In this document: positions 1 to 10,439 of the stretch, piece after piece
Layout of the letters: every line of letters begins with the position of its first letter
Position numbering within the stretch: the first letter of the stretch is position 1
Position numbers and translations under genes: made by a program
Notes under the pieces: generated by a model
Database searches by the model: none
Told to the model about the DNA's origin: nothing
The model's input: only the letters and a program-made list of their open reading frames with translations
Assembly: GCA_049999725.1 (NCBI GenBank)
Contig: JBNGIS010033953.1
Span: 1-29,543 of the forward strand
Reading direction: 5' to 3'
Source of the DNA: Haplomitrium mnioides
Taxonomy: Eukaryota; Marchantiophyta; Haplomitriopsida; Calobryales
DNA: 29,543 bases

Positions 1-1312
1 CCTCGGAACAATGCCGTCGCTCTTTGGGACACCACAGGTCGCCACGTCTCCGCGAACTCCCTCGGAACAACGCCGTCGCTCTTCGGAATCTCGCAATCAC
101 CCTCGGAACACCACAGGTCGCCACGTATTCTGCCTTCCACGTCATCCGCACAGCGCCGTCCGCTGTCGCCCCACAAAGGGTTAGGCGGACCGTCGCATTG
201 ACCAGACTCCGCATTTGACCCGCGCTGACCCTGGGAATCCCTCGGACCACCTCCGGTCGCCACGTCATCCGTCACGGCGCCGTCCAACGCCGCCCCGCAG
301 AGGGGTAGGCGGACCGACGCCTTGACTAGCTTCCGCAGTTGACTTGCACTGACCCTCTTCCGCGGATGCCACGTCATCCGCAAAACAAATCCTTCGCTGA
401 GTAAGAACAGTACCTTTCGTCGCCGCTTCGGATCCCGCTCGCAATAAGAACTGAGGCTTTCAATCGCTAACTCCTTGCTCCGCTTGATATAGGAACCATG
501 GCAGATCCCCTTCGAGCTTTCAGCGTGCCCCGTCGAACTTTCCCACTTGTTCACGCCGGATCGGTGATAGATTGCCCCTTCGGTAATTCCCCCTTCGCTG
601 CTTGGTCGGCCTCCTTCATGGAACCCTGTTAAGCGGGCTCCCCACCTCGGAAGACAACTCGGAACCCTGTTAACCGGGTTCCCCAGTTAGGGAGGCGCAT
701 TCCCGTTAACCCTTTCAGCCCGGCTACGTCTCTGTGACAACCTTCGGGCCTCCTGGAGCTGCCACCTCATCCGTGGAATCCCCTGAAGCGCCTTGGAGAC
801 GCCACGTTTCCGTGGAATCTCTCAGAGCCCCTAGAGAGCTCCACGTTTCCGTTAACCCTTGTGCATTCCAAAAGAAGTGTCAGACCCTCGTAGAGTGCGC
901 TCACGCCTGCGGGATTGAGGCGTCCCCCTCTCCCTGGCCTAGCTCGCTCTCGCGACGATCCCGACTCCTCGTTCCTCCCTCGACCCTTCAGAGTTCTTCG
1001 TTGTAGACCCACTCTTCCTCCTCCGATCGATCTTCCATAGGTGGCCGTTCCTTTCTCCTCGCGGGCATCGTCTCTTGCGTTCCAATGCTGCTTACAGGTT
1101 CCCCTCTGCCTTCGTCGAATTTGAGTGGCGCCCTCCCTTCCTTCTCCGCTATCACTGCATCCTCTTCCTCGGATCAGACGTTCTGCTCTTAATTGCTGAT
1201 TGAGGTCATCCCGCTGCGTCCAAGGTACCTTTACACTTACAAAGGGCTATTGTGCCAATGCCACTCCCGATTTCCCGAATTCCATCTTAGTGGCCCAAAT
1301 TGCTGGCTGACA
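1..1312 (-). mobile_element. Partial gypsy-type LTR M2 (GC-rich), off the left edge
   Basis: This GC-rich, non-coding segment resembles solo LTR M at 23012-26642 in the same orientation. Shared blocks include the GCCACGTTTCCGTGGAATCT stretch, the GGGATTGAGGCGTCC stretch, the TTAACCGGG stretch and the tandem CCACGTCA/hairpin units. Read on the minus strand it begins at 1312 with TGTCAGCC, matching the M start (TGTCAGAC) and the G LTR start (TGTCAACC). A stretch just inside (TGTAAAGGTACCTTGGA) also matches the start region of the G LTR. The downstream part of M2 lies beyond position 1. Whether it is a solo LTR or one end of a full element cannot be seen. Open frames here are by-products of high GC. 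Confidence 0.7.
130..385 (-). repeat. Tandem U3 units with CCACGTCA motif and 33-nt hairpin
   Basis: Units about 110-125 bp apart carry a perfect CCACGTCA (137-144, 260-267, 369-376). The first two are followed by a 33-nt nested inverted repeat (158-190 and 282-314): GTCC, then GCC or GTC, then CCCC on the left, pairing with GGGG or GGGT, GGC and GGAC on the right. The same unit recurs in LTR M at 24780-25215. On the LTR sense (minus) strand the motif reads TGACGTGG, a known bZIP (ACGT-core) binding sequence; binding here is inference. Confidence 0.7.
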
Positions 1313-1689
1313 AAGGAGGTGGAAGAAAGAGCAACATCAAAAGAGGACGAAGTTACGGGTCTAGATGAAGAGGGTTAGAGGAGCAGGACATTAATCAAAT
1401 ATTCGACGCTAAAAGAGAGGGGCTGCAGGTTAGGCAAGAGGCTGCATCGAAACTTTTGGGACAGCATCCGAAGCAATAACAAGGGAGATAGAAGGCGAGG
1501 ACCATCGTGAGGCAGCGACAACACTAGGGATCAGGAGACGCTCCCTTTTCCTTAACGTTGATTGCTTCACCAAGATCGGAGTTCATTTCAGCCTTCTAAA
1601 AAACTACTTGGCGGTTCCGAAGAAAGTATCGGAAGAAGGGGAGGTCAGAGTCTCTTCCCAAGGAATGCGCGGACAGGGTCCTTCCAAGC

Positions 1690-2420
1690 CAGATCAACTT
1701 AGGATTCAGAGGTTCCGAGGTGAGACTCACTAGCCCATTGGTCAATTGCAGAGCTTGGGGTCTAGTAACGGTCTAACTTCCACTTGGAAAGCGACGGCGG
1801 ATAGCGCCCTTCGGACCTTGGTCAACTTTGGAAACCTAGGTCAACACGGCAGTCCAACTTCCACTTGGAAAGCGGCGGCAAACGGCACCCTTCAGAACCA
1901 GATCAACGTTGGATTCAGAGGTTCTGAGGTCAACTTCAGACTCAGCAGCCCATTGGTCAACTGCAGAACCTGGGGTCCAGTGACGGTTTAACTTCCACTT
2001 GGAAAACGCCGGCAGGCGGCGGTTTTTGGAACTAGGTCAACATCAGATTCAGAGGTTCCGAGGTCAACTTTGGACTCAGCAGCCCGTTGGTCAACTTCGA
2101 ACCCCAGGGTCAAGTGACGATCCAACTTCCACTTGGAAAGCGACAAAGGATGGCACACCCCGGAGCTGGTCTGAGGTCAACTTCGATTCAGGGAGTTCTG
2201 CGGTCAACTTCGCACGGAGCGGATCCGTGGTCATTTTCAAATTCAGGCGGGTCCGTGGTCAACTTTGGATTTAGAGAGTTCCGCGGTCAACTTCGGACAT
2301 AGTGGGTCTGTGGTCAACTTCAGATTCAGGGGGTTTCGCAGTCATTTTTGGATCCAACGGTCAACTTCAAATGCAGTGGTCAACTTCAGACTCAGTGGTC
2401 CCGCGGTTGTCTTTAGACTC
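1690..2420 (+). promoter_or_regulatory. U3 tandem array rich in GGTCAAC (W-box) in 5' LTR of G
   Basis: Four units start at a TAACTTCCACTTGG or CAACTTCCACTTGG motif near 1776, 1857, 1990 and 2124 (spacing about 81, 133, 134). Shorter degenerate units built on GGTCAACTTCGGATTC follow. About fifteen GGTCAA cores fall between 1738 and 2380. On the opposite strand each reads TTGACC, the core bound by plant WRKY factors. That the array acts as an enhancer is inference from its place in U3 upstream of the R region. Confidence 0.6.
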
Positions 2421-3343
2421 ACTCATCTGCAGAATACTTCAGACTCACCAGTCTTAAGACCCCTTCAAATCAGTCCTCAGTGAACTTCGGAACTAACCAT
2501 TAACCTTGGATCATTCCTCAAATAGTATAGACAAGTGTCACCGCATCCGGAGCCCATTACTAACGGGAAGAACAACCACTTTGAGGGGAAACAGAAACGC
2601 AGAAAGGCAGAGCGCGCGGGGGTATAGATTGATGCACTGTGACGTTGAGGGGGTTAGTGTGTATGCAAACTAGAGGCGCACAAGCGATCTCGAACAAGAA
2701 GACGCAGCGAAGAAGGGAAGAGAGAATTCCAATGAAGCTTCACTTGAAGCGAGTGGACTCTGCGGTGGGCTAGCAGTGGTGGAGGTGGATTGGAAGGGCG
2801 CTGAGAATTGCTGGGTAGGGAGCTCTAGAGGCTCAAGCAATCCAAGTGTACTCATCTATGCAGGTAGCCCAACATTCGAAGGTGAATCTATACTTGAAGC
2901 TGACGGGAGTTCTTTCGGTCGTGAATTCAAGAGAGGCTGCCAAGCGGGGATCTTGGGGTCATCTCAGCATTGACTGTGCAGGAGCAACAATTCCTAGGAT
3001 GCTTGGAGTGCATTTGTGGTCTAATCTATCAAGTAGAGCCAAGAGAGGAGTGGCTGGGTTAGTGCCCGCGTACTCCGAAGAAGATCCATTCGAGGTTCGG
3101 GGTGCAGTGTGTGGCCAGCAGTCAAGAGGACTCTCTTCGAGAGGTGGAAATTAAAGAAGACCTCTTTCAAACATGAGGAAGTAAATTCAAGGCTTCTTGC
3201 GAGGGAAGTTGAAAAACTATATGAACAGAGTGCGTGGGTGAGAGATTGAAGGAAGGTCGAAGTTGTGGTTGATGAGGAGAGAAGTTTGTTGGGAAGGTCA
3301 GATCTTGTGACGTTGAAGGGCATACAATTTTGGCGGAGCATAG

Positions 3344-3346
<3 letters not shown>

Positions 3347-3382
<36 letters not shown>
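3347..3382. repeat. (GT)18 microsatellite in 5' LTR
   Basis: This is an uninterrupted GT dinucleotide run of 18 units. The matching place in the 3' LTR (about 12127-12149) has only short interrupted GTGTGTGT runs, so the expansion arose after insertion of G. Confidence 0.97.
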
Positions 3383-3384
<2 letters not shown>

Positions 3385-3845
3385 TAGCTAGATTTGCTCT
3401 CTATTTGTATTTTTTGAAAAGCACTTCGAATTCGGAGTATACTTGCATTTTGGCTTATTGGGAATCTGGAAAAACCCTACGAAGGGGGAGTCAAAATTGT
3501 AGACATTGCGTCTTTGTATTTCGGATGTTGGACTTTGATCCTATTTTGTACACAAGGTATTTGGGTCCAGTTTGGGATCCCTGAAATATACTTCAAAGTG
3601 CCACCAAAAGTGCTTCAGACTCGTATGTGTGCATTTCGGAATTGTGTGTGAATGAGCAAGATTGGTGTTGAAGTGATTGTTCATCAGTGGAAAGGTCTGT
3701 ATGGTGAAGAGGAGCTTCCTTGAGGCCTCAAAGAGATTACTTGCAGAGGGGCCATCTCATTAAAGAACCTGAACCCCTATTTTGTTCGCACGTGCCTTCC
3801 AAAGTGGCATCTTTGGAGGTTTAGGTCTAAACGAGGGGTGTGACA

Positions 3846-4053
3846 TACATTTTTGGCGCTAGAAGGCAGGCAAAAGGTTTGCAAAAACCTGAGACCAACC
3901 CAAGACCAAGTTATCATCTTGTGTACAGAGGATCTCAAGGTCGTATTGGACAAGGGTGAAAAGCCACGAGAAACAAAGCACTCTGTTGTGAGCTTGTTGA
4001 GAAAGAGTGGAGAGGGGGATCGATTTGTGGGTGGAGTTAGCTTTGCCTAGTGT
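3846..4053 (+). other. Primer-binding site and leader of G
   Basis: Five to eight bases after the LTR end comes TGGCGCTAGAAGGCAGG (from 3854). A TGGCGC start is typical of primer-binding sites in plant gypsy elements that use a tRNA other than initiator Met; the tRNA was not identified. The remaining ~185 bases to the presumed gag start are leader with no convincing gene. Confidence 0.75.
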
Positions 4054-5513
4054 TATGATGGCCAACCTGGTACCTCCTTGTGGGTTGAGAGTCCGATTCA
4101 AGTAAAAGTCCTTCAAAAAGTGTCCAAAAGATGACCTCGATGCCTGGCTGGACGATCTGGAAAATATCATGGCAGCAAATGGGGAGAGCCATGTCAAAAT
4201 CGGTATCTTGCCAACAATCTTTAAAGGAGAGGCACAACCCTAGTACAAGGATCTGCTCGACAATGTTAAAGGGACTGGGAGCATTGAAGGCCATATTATT
4301 GTTGAATTCTGAGGAATCAAAGAGGAAATGGAAGCACTGGTCAAGATGGGTCAGCTATGAATGAAAAGAAAGGAATCTGTGAGGAGATTCCTCCAAAGAT
4401 TCAAAAAAGTGGTTCGGAAGCTGAATCTGTCAGCCACCAACGAAATGCTAATAGCATGGTTTCTTGCAGCCCTGCCCAGAGGAATAGGGACCTGGGTAAG
4501 GCCGAAAGACCTCATACCGTGGAGGAGGCAGTTAATCCAGCTCAATCCTATGTCAAAGCTACGATCACTACCTCACGGAGAAAAGCACGTACGAAGTATG
4601 AATCCGAAATTTTTTATGGCACTTTCGGAAGCGAAGAAGAAACGGACAAGAGCTCTGCATCCACCTTGGAGAGAAAGGGTGATTCGGACAGTAGCAACTC
4701 AGAGGAAGACCGTGCATCCCAAAAAAAGAAAAAAAAGGAAGATCAAAAAAGAAAGAAGCATGTCAAAGAGTGAGAAGTACATCATTGCAGAGGGGCCAAG
4801 AAAGGGAAGTCAAGGAGGAGTGAACCCGAACCCAAATCGAGTAAAAGACTAGTGAGGAGTGATCAGATTAATGAGTTGAGTGTGAAGATGGAAGCGATAA
4901 ATATCCTCTTGGCGGGGATCAAACCAGAAGGCCGCTCGCTCTCAATAAGACAAGTCAGAGTATGGTGCATAAGATGCAATAAGCTTGGCCACTCTCCTCA
5001 AAAATGCCCTACAAAAAACAATGCCATACATTACGTGAGAAAAGAGATACAGACTTCATGAGGGGAGAAGTCAATTATGTCCTAGAAGAAGCCCAAGAGA
5101 CGGTGTACCAGATCACTAGGGGACCTCGCACCATGCTTGGCAGACTAGCAGGAGTGAGCGGAGGGCAAGGGAATGGGTGGGCTGCAATTAGACCACCTCA
5201 GACAACCAGTATGGTCTATTGAAATTGTGGCCAACCTGGGCTCATTTCCTCTAACTGCCGTGAGCCCTGGAAAAGTGGTTATGGCCAACCACCAGCATTG
5301 TGTTTCCAATGCAAAAAAGAGGGGTATGTGGCTGTCAATTGCCCTCTCATTCGAAGGCCCAATGTAGCCCCTACCCGCGGCACAAACCCTCCTCAACTTG
5401 TGGCAGTCAATCTGATAGAATTGGAGAGGGAGGAGATATTTTGCCACATAAAGGAGGAAGAAGAAGTTGAACTACCCGGATGGGAAACCCCAACCCCTCA
5501 AGATTGCTACTAG
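4054..5513 (+). pseudogene. gag: G gag (capsid/nucleocapsid) pseudogene, three zinc knuckles
   Basis: The likely start is ATGATGGCCAACCTGG at 4054. The capsid-like part contains DDLDAWLDDLENIM and, after frameshifts, ESVRRFLQRFKKVVRKLN and FLAALPRGIGTW, typical of the Ty3 retrotransposon gag domain. A lysine-rich stretch (KKRKKRKIKKER) lies near 4700-4770. Three CCHC knuckles follow. The first (4966-5007, CIRCNKLGHSPQKC) is intact. In the second (5220-5258) the first Cys codon has become TGA and the His reads Leu. In the third (5301-5342, CFQCKKEGYVAVNC) the His is Tyr. Gag would coat genomic RNA in cytoplasmic particles. At least three in-frame stops (for example after VRFK and after GEAQP) plus frame changes make it non-functional. 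Confidence 0.88.
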
Positions 5514-5901
5514 ATGGTAACCCAAGTCCAAGAAAAAGAGCCAATGAAAGAGTGAGTGGAATGTTAAGATAAGGACGGCTCAAGGATCCTCATCGCTACG
5601 CGATGAGGATTACCAATGGGACAATCCAAAATGGTTTTATCCCAAATAGCAGGACCATGTGAGAAAGCAGTTGGAGGCACTGGATGCATTGGAAGAAGAG
5701 GAGGTAGTAATCGAGACCCTAAAAGCGGTCTAAAAGCAACAGGAAGAGCCCAAAGACACAGGGGCAAAGATCACCACCAAAGAAGGATAAGTTCATCCAC
5801 TCCCTTATAGCATCAAGACCGATGTGAGAGATTGCCTAGTCACGGCTATAGTGGCCCAACTGATCAAAGATATCACCTTGTACAATTGGTAGCTAAGGGA
5901 A
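5514..5901 (+). other. Gag-protease linker of G
   Basis: This decayed coding-like sequence lies between the last zinc knuckle and the protease. I see no recognisable domain. A short inverted repeat, CATCGCTACGCGATG, lies near 5587-5605. The stretch is probably the variable linker of the gag-pol polyprotein. Confidence 0.5.
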
Positions 5902-6444
5902 TTGTTGATAGGAGCCGAGAGGAGGAGGAGGTTTCTCCGAGTAGGAGCTGAAGCAGATTTGCAAGTGTTGTGTGAAGATAAGAGAGCCCCTGAAATTGAC
6001 ATTCAGATAGCAGGGTGCATACTGTTACTAGTGCCTGTAGACGGAGGGGCAAGGGTCAACATCATGGTGGAAGAGACTGCCTACAAACTGGGATTCAGAG
6101 AATTCCAACCCACTGCCATGATCATGAGATTGGCGGATGGTTCCCGAGTGAAACCTTTAGGCTCCCTACTAGGAGCGCTCACTTTCATCAAGGGTAAATA
6201 ATTCAAATTGAACTACCTTTTCATGCGCCCAACCAGAGCCTGTCTTTACCAAGTGCTGATCATAAGACCATGGTTGTATAGAGCTCGAGTCCTATACAAT
6301 TGGGGGAATTCAACCTTGGTATTTGGCCCTAAAAAAATGGTGGTTCACTTTGGACCGGTGCAGCACTTAGGGGAGACGCAAGCAAAAGAAGAGTATGATA
6401 GTGAGTGGTCCAAAGAGGAGAAGGAATCGGAGTACCACTACTAG
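5902..6444 (+). pseudogene. G aspartic protease (retropepsin) pseudogene
   Basis: The 5902-6201 frame contains PVDGGARVNIMVEETAYKLG with the catalytic Asp codon at 6040. The active site reads D-G-G rather than the textbook D-S/T-G, a variant that occurs in plant gypsy elements. Then come MRLADGSRVKPLGS and, past a stop at 6199, IIRPWLYRARVLYNWGNSTL, matching the conserved retropepsin tail (LGRPWLY-type). The enzyme would cleave the gag-pol polyprotein inside particles. The TAA at 6199 separates the two halves, so this copy is dead. From about 6445 to 6870 there is a low-conservation spacer with stops before RT. Confidence 0.85.
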
Positions 6445-6869
6445 GTCCAAATGGTCAATGAAGCCATGGAGGAACATTTGTCTAGAGAAGGAGTGGTGGT
6501 TGCTAACCAGATAGAGTTGACAAAGTGCATAGAGACAAACCACAGCATGAGGAGACCCACCGAATATCCTACATAGGATGAGGACACTGAGGCCGGAAGA
6601 AAATAGAGGTCCGAAGTGCTTCATCGGATGCAAGAGGAAGAGCCAAAGAAGTCCGAAGCGACTCCTCGGGCGGAAGGGGGGTTGCGATTGGCAACCCTGA
6701 TGCAGGAAGGCAGTTCACAATGGAAGAATGAGGTGGGAGTAGTTTGTAAGTCTCAACACAAACAAATGGTTGTCCAAGAGAGATGGAAGTTCCGTATCGG
6801 CTTTGATTACCCGAAGCGACAAAGCGAGCATTTACCCAACTCCTTACCAATTTCAGTGATGCCTTTGCG

Positions 6870-7690
6870 TGGAGTCATGTGGACTTGAAGGTGGTTCCCA
6901 AGGAATTGGAGGAACATCAAACTAACCTTGAACCCGCAGTGATCTCAGTGAGACAACGCTAGTATCGAATGAATCCCCAATTCTCTCTGATGGTAAAGGA
7001 AGAAATTGATAAATTGCTAGAGGCAGATTTCATTTACCTTGTTTTAAATAGCAAATGGGTGTCTCCTTTGGTAGTGGTGCCCAAGAAGATTGGGAAAGAT
7101 AGAGAACAAAAGATCAAGGTGTGCCAAGATTTCCAAAAATTAAATGATGCAACCAAGAAAGACCACTACCCGTTGCTATTCACAGATGGGGTGTTGGATT
7201 TGGTTGCAGGGCAAGAAGTCTACAACTTCCTGGATGGATATTCAGGATACAATTAGATCTGGATACGGGAGGAAGATCAAATGAAGATAGCGTTCACCAT
7301 AGAATAGGGGGTGTTTGCCTTGTGAAGGATGGCTTTCGGACTCTCTTCCACGATTATCTGAGAAAATTTTTGGAGATCTTTATCGATGACTTGGTGGTAT
7401 ACGGGAAGCTCTGCAACCATGAGCGGGATGTGAGGCTCACCCCCCAACGGTGCTGACAAACAGAGTTGAGATTGCAACCAGGAAAGTGCTTTTTGGGAGT
7501 GAAGGAAGGTATACACCTCGGGCATAGAATTTCTAGACAAGGCATTGAGGTAGACCAGGAAAAGATTTGAATTTGGATGGATGTGTCATTTCCCACCAAC
7601 TTGAAGGAGGTGCAAGGCTTCATGAGGTGTGTGGGCTACTATTAGAGATTCATTGATCAATTTGCCTTAGTGACCTTACCCTTCATAGAA
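6870..7690 (+). pseudogene. pol: G reverse transcriptase pseudogene
   Basis: The N-terminal part reads HVDLKVVPKELEEHQ, then NPQFSLMVKEEIDKLLEADF, SKWVSPLVVVPKK, VCQDFQKLNDATKKDHYPL and VYNFLDGYSGYN (stop at 7255), the classical fingers/palm motifs. After a shift come RMAFGL and a gap of roughly 14 codons against the family, then FHDYLRKFLEIFIDDLVVYG with the catalytic F-I-D-D near 7381. The thumb follows (SRQGIEVDQEKI, NLKEVQGFMRCVGYY). The stops near 7255, 7303 and 7322 each fit a single transition in a Gln, Trp or Arg codon. The small deletion shifts frame next to the catalytic motif, so the copy is non-functional. Confidence 0.92.
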
Positions 7691-7789
7691 ATGACAAAGT
7701 GGGCAGTACATTTGGGGCCACCCCCGAAAGGCTGGCAAGCTTCCATGAGTTCAAAAGACGACTCGCAAGTGCCCTCATACTCATGCCGC

Positions 7790-8190
7790 CCCTAACTCGG
7801 GAAAGGAATTCCATGTCATGATTGATGTGTCGGGCTTCTGTATCGAGGCAGTATTAAGCCAAACGGATGAGAAGGGTAGGGATCATGCCATTTACTTTGC
7901 CAGCAGGTTGCTGGCCCCTACTGAGAAAAATTACTCTGCCACCGATGAGGAGGCCTTTGGAATCATCTATACATTAAAGAAATTTAGGCATTACCTCTTG
8001 CATTATAAAGTGATCTTTCACACAAATCATAGTGCTCTGAAGTACCTAGTGAATAAGCCTGATGTGACTAACCAGATTGCAAGGTGGGTGCTTCTCCTAC
8101 AAGAGTTTGATTTTGAAGTACGGATCAAACCAAGATAGAGTCACAACAATGCTGATTTGTTCTTCCATGTGGCTGGACCAATCAACAAGG
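7790..8190 (+). pseudogene. pol: G RNase H domain pseudogene
   Basis: The frame at 7818-8138 begins MIDVSGFCIEAVLSQTDEKG, continues with HAIYFASRLLAPTEKNYSAT and DEEAFGIIYTLKKFRHYL, and ends KYLVNKPDVTNQIARW, the usual Ty3 RNase H order. The first acidic residue (D in IDVSG, 7824) and the central E are present. The third catalytic Asp, normally in a TDHSALKYL motif, is Asn here (HTNHSALKYL), a G-to-A change. A TAG follows KPR at 8136, where related elements read through to a SHNNADLLSR-type end. The domain would degrade the RNA strand during reverse transcription; here it is inactive. Confidence 0.92.
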
Positions 8191-8399
8191 AGGAGGTGGA
8201 TGATGCTTTCCTAGATGAGGATTTGTTACAGGTCAGAGCAGGAAAGCCCACGGATTATGCCGACATAATTGAATTCCTCCGGTCAGCACAAATTCCGAAC
8301 GGGAGCAGCAGAGAGGAAGATGTGGTGTTCCTCCAAAGAATGAAACTGTACCTTTTGGTGAAAGGAGTGTTGTATAAGCGAGGCCATGATAGTATGATC

Positions 8400-9645
8400 A
8401 GAAGGTGCCTAGAGTAAGACCAAGCCAAGGTGGTAATGTAAGCTTTGCACGAAGAATGTAAAAGAATCTCAAAGACCAAATCCAAATGAGTAAGAACTTA
8501 ACCTTAAAAGTGACTCACTACCACTTCTTTCACTCCTCTCTATTTTCTTATAAATAGCACAACCTTATACTTGTACTATTATAGAGAAGAAGTGAGGGCC
8601 ACTTCGCAGTACATGCCATGGTGAGAAAAGTTTTGGATGCATGATACTGGTGGGCAACGCTGCACAAGGATGTGCACTTCTGTGTGAAGAGATGCGATGC
8701 CTGTCGGAGGACGGGAAAACGAGAGACCAACCAACATCACCTATTGAGTCCAATTATCCTACTAGTACTATTTGAAAAATAGGGCATAGATTTCATCGAG
8801 CCAATTGCACCATCAACTCGAAGGGGAAACAGGTACATTCTGTTGGCCACTGATTACGCCACTAAGTGGGTTGAGGCCAAAGCCACCACGAAGAACGTAG
8901 CAAAAATAGTGGTTGCCTTCTTTTACGAGAAAATGTTTTGCAAATTTGAGCCACCTCTAGAGCTGGTGAGTGACCAGGGCACACACTTCATAAATCAGGT
9001 GATCAAAGACGTGGCATAAAGATACCTCATCAAGCATCGCTGCACCACGTCTAATCATCTGAAGACAAACGGGCTGACAGAGAGGGCAACTAGGATCATG
9101 GGCAAGATCCTTAGTAAGACAGTGGCAGCAAACAAGGCTGATTGCGACCTCAAGTTGTTGACAGTGACACATGCCTATAACCTGGCCTATTAGACCACCA
9201 CTAGCCACTAACCTTATTTCCTAGTCTTTGGACAACACGCCTTGATACCGGTAGAGTACGAAGTGCCAACCCGAAGGCTATTGGAGGAAGAGAGAATGGG
9301 AGAGGATCAGAGGAGGAGGGTAAGGCTGTATCAGTTGGAGAGTTTGGAGGAGACAAGGGAGCAAGCCCATCGGCGATTAGAACACCACCAGAAATTGCGG
9401 AAGAAGAAACACGACAAGGGCCTCAAACTGATGGATATTTGTGAGGGAGACTTGGTGTTGTTATATGACAGTCGATTTGTACACTTCTCGAGAAAATTAC
9501 ACACAATGTGGATTGGACTCTTTGTTTTATAGAGGCTGCATCGAGATGGGTCTGCAGAGCTGGAGACATTAGAGGGGCAACGATTCAAAAATCAAGTACA
9601 TTTTGATTGCCTCAAAAAATATGTTAAAAAGAAGGAGGATTGGGA
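8400..9645 (+). pseudogene. G integrase pseudogene, DD35E codons retained
   Basis: The zinc-binding part has ALHEEC, then, after a 134-bp insert, GHFAVHAM and RCDACRRTGK (HHCC). The core has IDFIEP (Asp codon 8789), VSDQGTHFIN (Asp 8972) and NGLTERAT (Glu 9080). The last two are exactly 36 codons apart in one frame, giving the DD(35)E signature. The C-terminal end (9242-9532) carries GDLVLLYDSRFVHFSRKLH, the known tail of non-chromoviral gypsy integrases; no chromodomain follows. Stops are near 8646, 8780, 9018 and 9192, the one near 8780 fitting a TGG-to-TAG transition. Integrase would insert the cDNA into the nuclear genome. Confidence 0.92.
8463..8596. repeat. 134-bp foreign insert inside the integrase zinc domain
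   Basis: The integrase frame reads LHEECK up to 8462 and resumes with GHFAVHAM at 8597. The AT-rich 134 bases between have no counterpart in integrases. They contain TTATAAATAGCAC (TATA-box-like, near 8548). An imperfect inverted repeat pairs CTCACTACCACTTCTTTC near 8514 with GAAGAAGTGAG near 8587. Clear target duplications are not visible. It could be a short LTR or MITE-like remnant; the class is unknown. Confidence 0.6.
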
Positions 9646-9837
9646 GTGTCCATGGTCGACCCGTCAGAAAAAAATCTTTTAAGAAAAAATTCTTGTTCGA
9701 CAGGAGTGAGGTTGTGAGTGTGTTGAGAGATTGCATTTTCGTTTCATCAATTTGGTATCTAGTAAGTCAGCGGCCACTTTGAAAGAGGCAACCAGTAGAG
9801 TTGAATGAAGGAGGGTTTTTGCGGGGATGCTTCACAC

Positions 9838-9852
9838 TAAAAAGGGGAGTTA
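9838..9852 (+). other. Polypurine tract of G
   Basis: TAAAAAGGGGAG directly precedes the 3' LTR start (TGTCA at 9853), the expected position and composition for the plus-strand primer. The ~190 bases before it, after integrase, hold no recognisable gene. Confidence 0.8.
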
Positions 9853-10439
9853 TGTCAACCGGTGACATGAGGGCTATTGAAAAATCCTTGGAATCGGAAG
9901 AAACCTTGAAGCATTTCTCCTCTCTTAAGTGTTAAGGTACCTTGGAAGCAACAGATCAACTAATATCTGTGAGAAAGAGTGAATCGCCTAGACGATCTGA
10001 TCGGAAGAGTGGAATCGGGACCATGACGGGGAAGGAAGAGAGGCTCGCCAAAGGTACTGAGCAAGGAGATGGAAGAAAGAGCAACATCAAAAGAGGAGGA
10101 AGCTACGTGTCCAGATGAAGAGGGTCAGAGGAGGAGGACATTAATCAAAGATTCGATGGTAGAAGGGAGGAGTGACAGGTAAGGCAATGGGCTGCATCGA
10201 AACTTTCAAGACAGTAGCCAAAGCAGTAATAAGGGAGATAGAAAGCGCCAACTCTAGTGAGGTAGCGACGACACTAGGGATCGGGGGACGCTCCATTTTC
10301 CTTAACGTTGATAGGCTTCACAAGGATCCGAATCCACTTCAGCCTTCTAAAAAATTGCTTGGCAGTTCCAAAGAAAGTATCGAAAGAAGGGGAGGTCATA
10401 GTCTCTTCGGTAGGAATGTGCTGACAAGGTCCTTTCAAG

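Larger units (their letters stand above)
1313..3845 (+). repeat. 5' LTR of G, interrupted at its base ~211 by M2
   Basis: This segment is homologous to 10063-12612 of the 3' LTR throughout, from GGAAGAAAGAGCAACATC (near 1320) to the terminal GGGGTGTGACA. The first ~210 bases of the LTR (equivalent to 9853-10062) are absent at this end because M2 abuts at 1312/1313. The LTR ends with TGACA at 3845. The TATA-like box seen in the 3' LTR is changed to CATACAATTT near 3322 here. This copy has a long GT microsatellite that the other LTR lacks. Confidence 0.9.

Noticed and set aside
3347-3382. GT repeat as a regulatory or Z-DNA element
   Set aside because: Present in only one LTR of the pair, so it is a late microsatellite expansion.
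1313-3845. 5' LTR of G as simply 5'-truncated by deletion
   Set aside because: The join coincides with a proper LTR terminus of M2 (CTGACA) and a candidate 5-bp duplication, so insertion explains it better.
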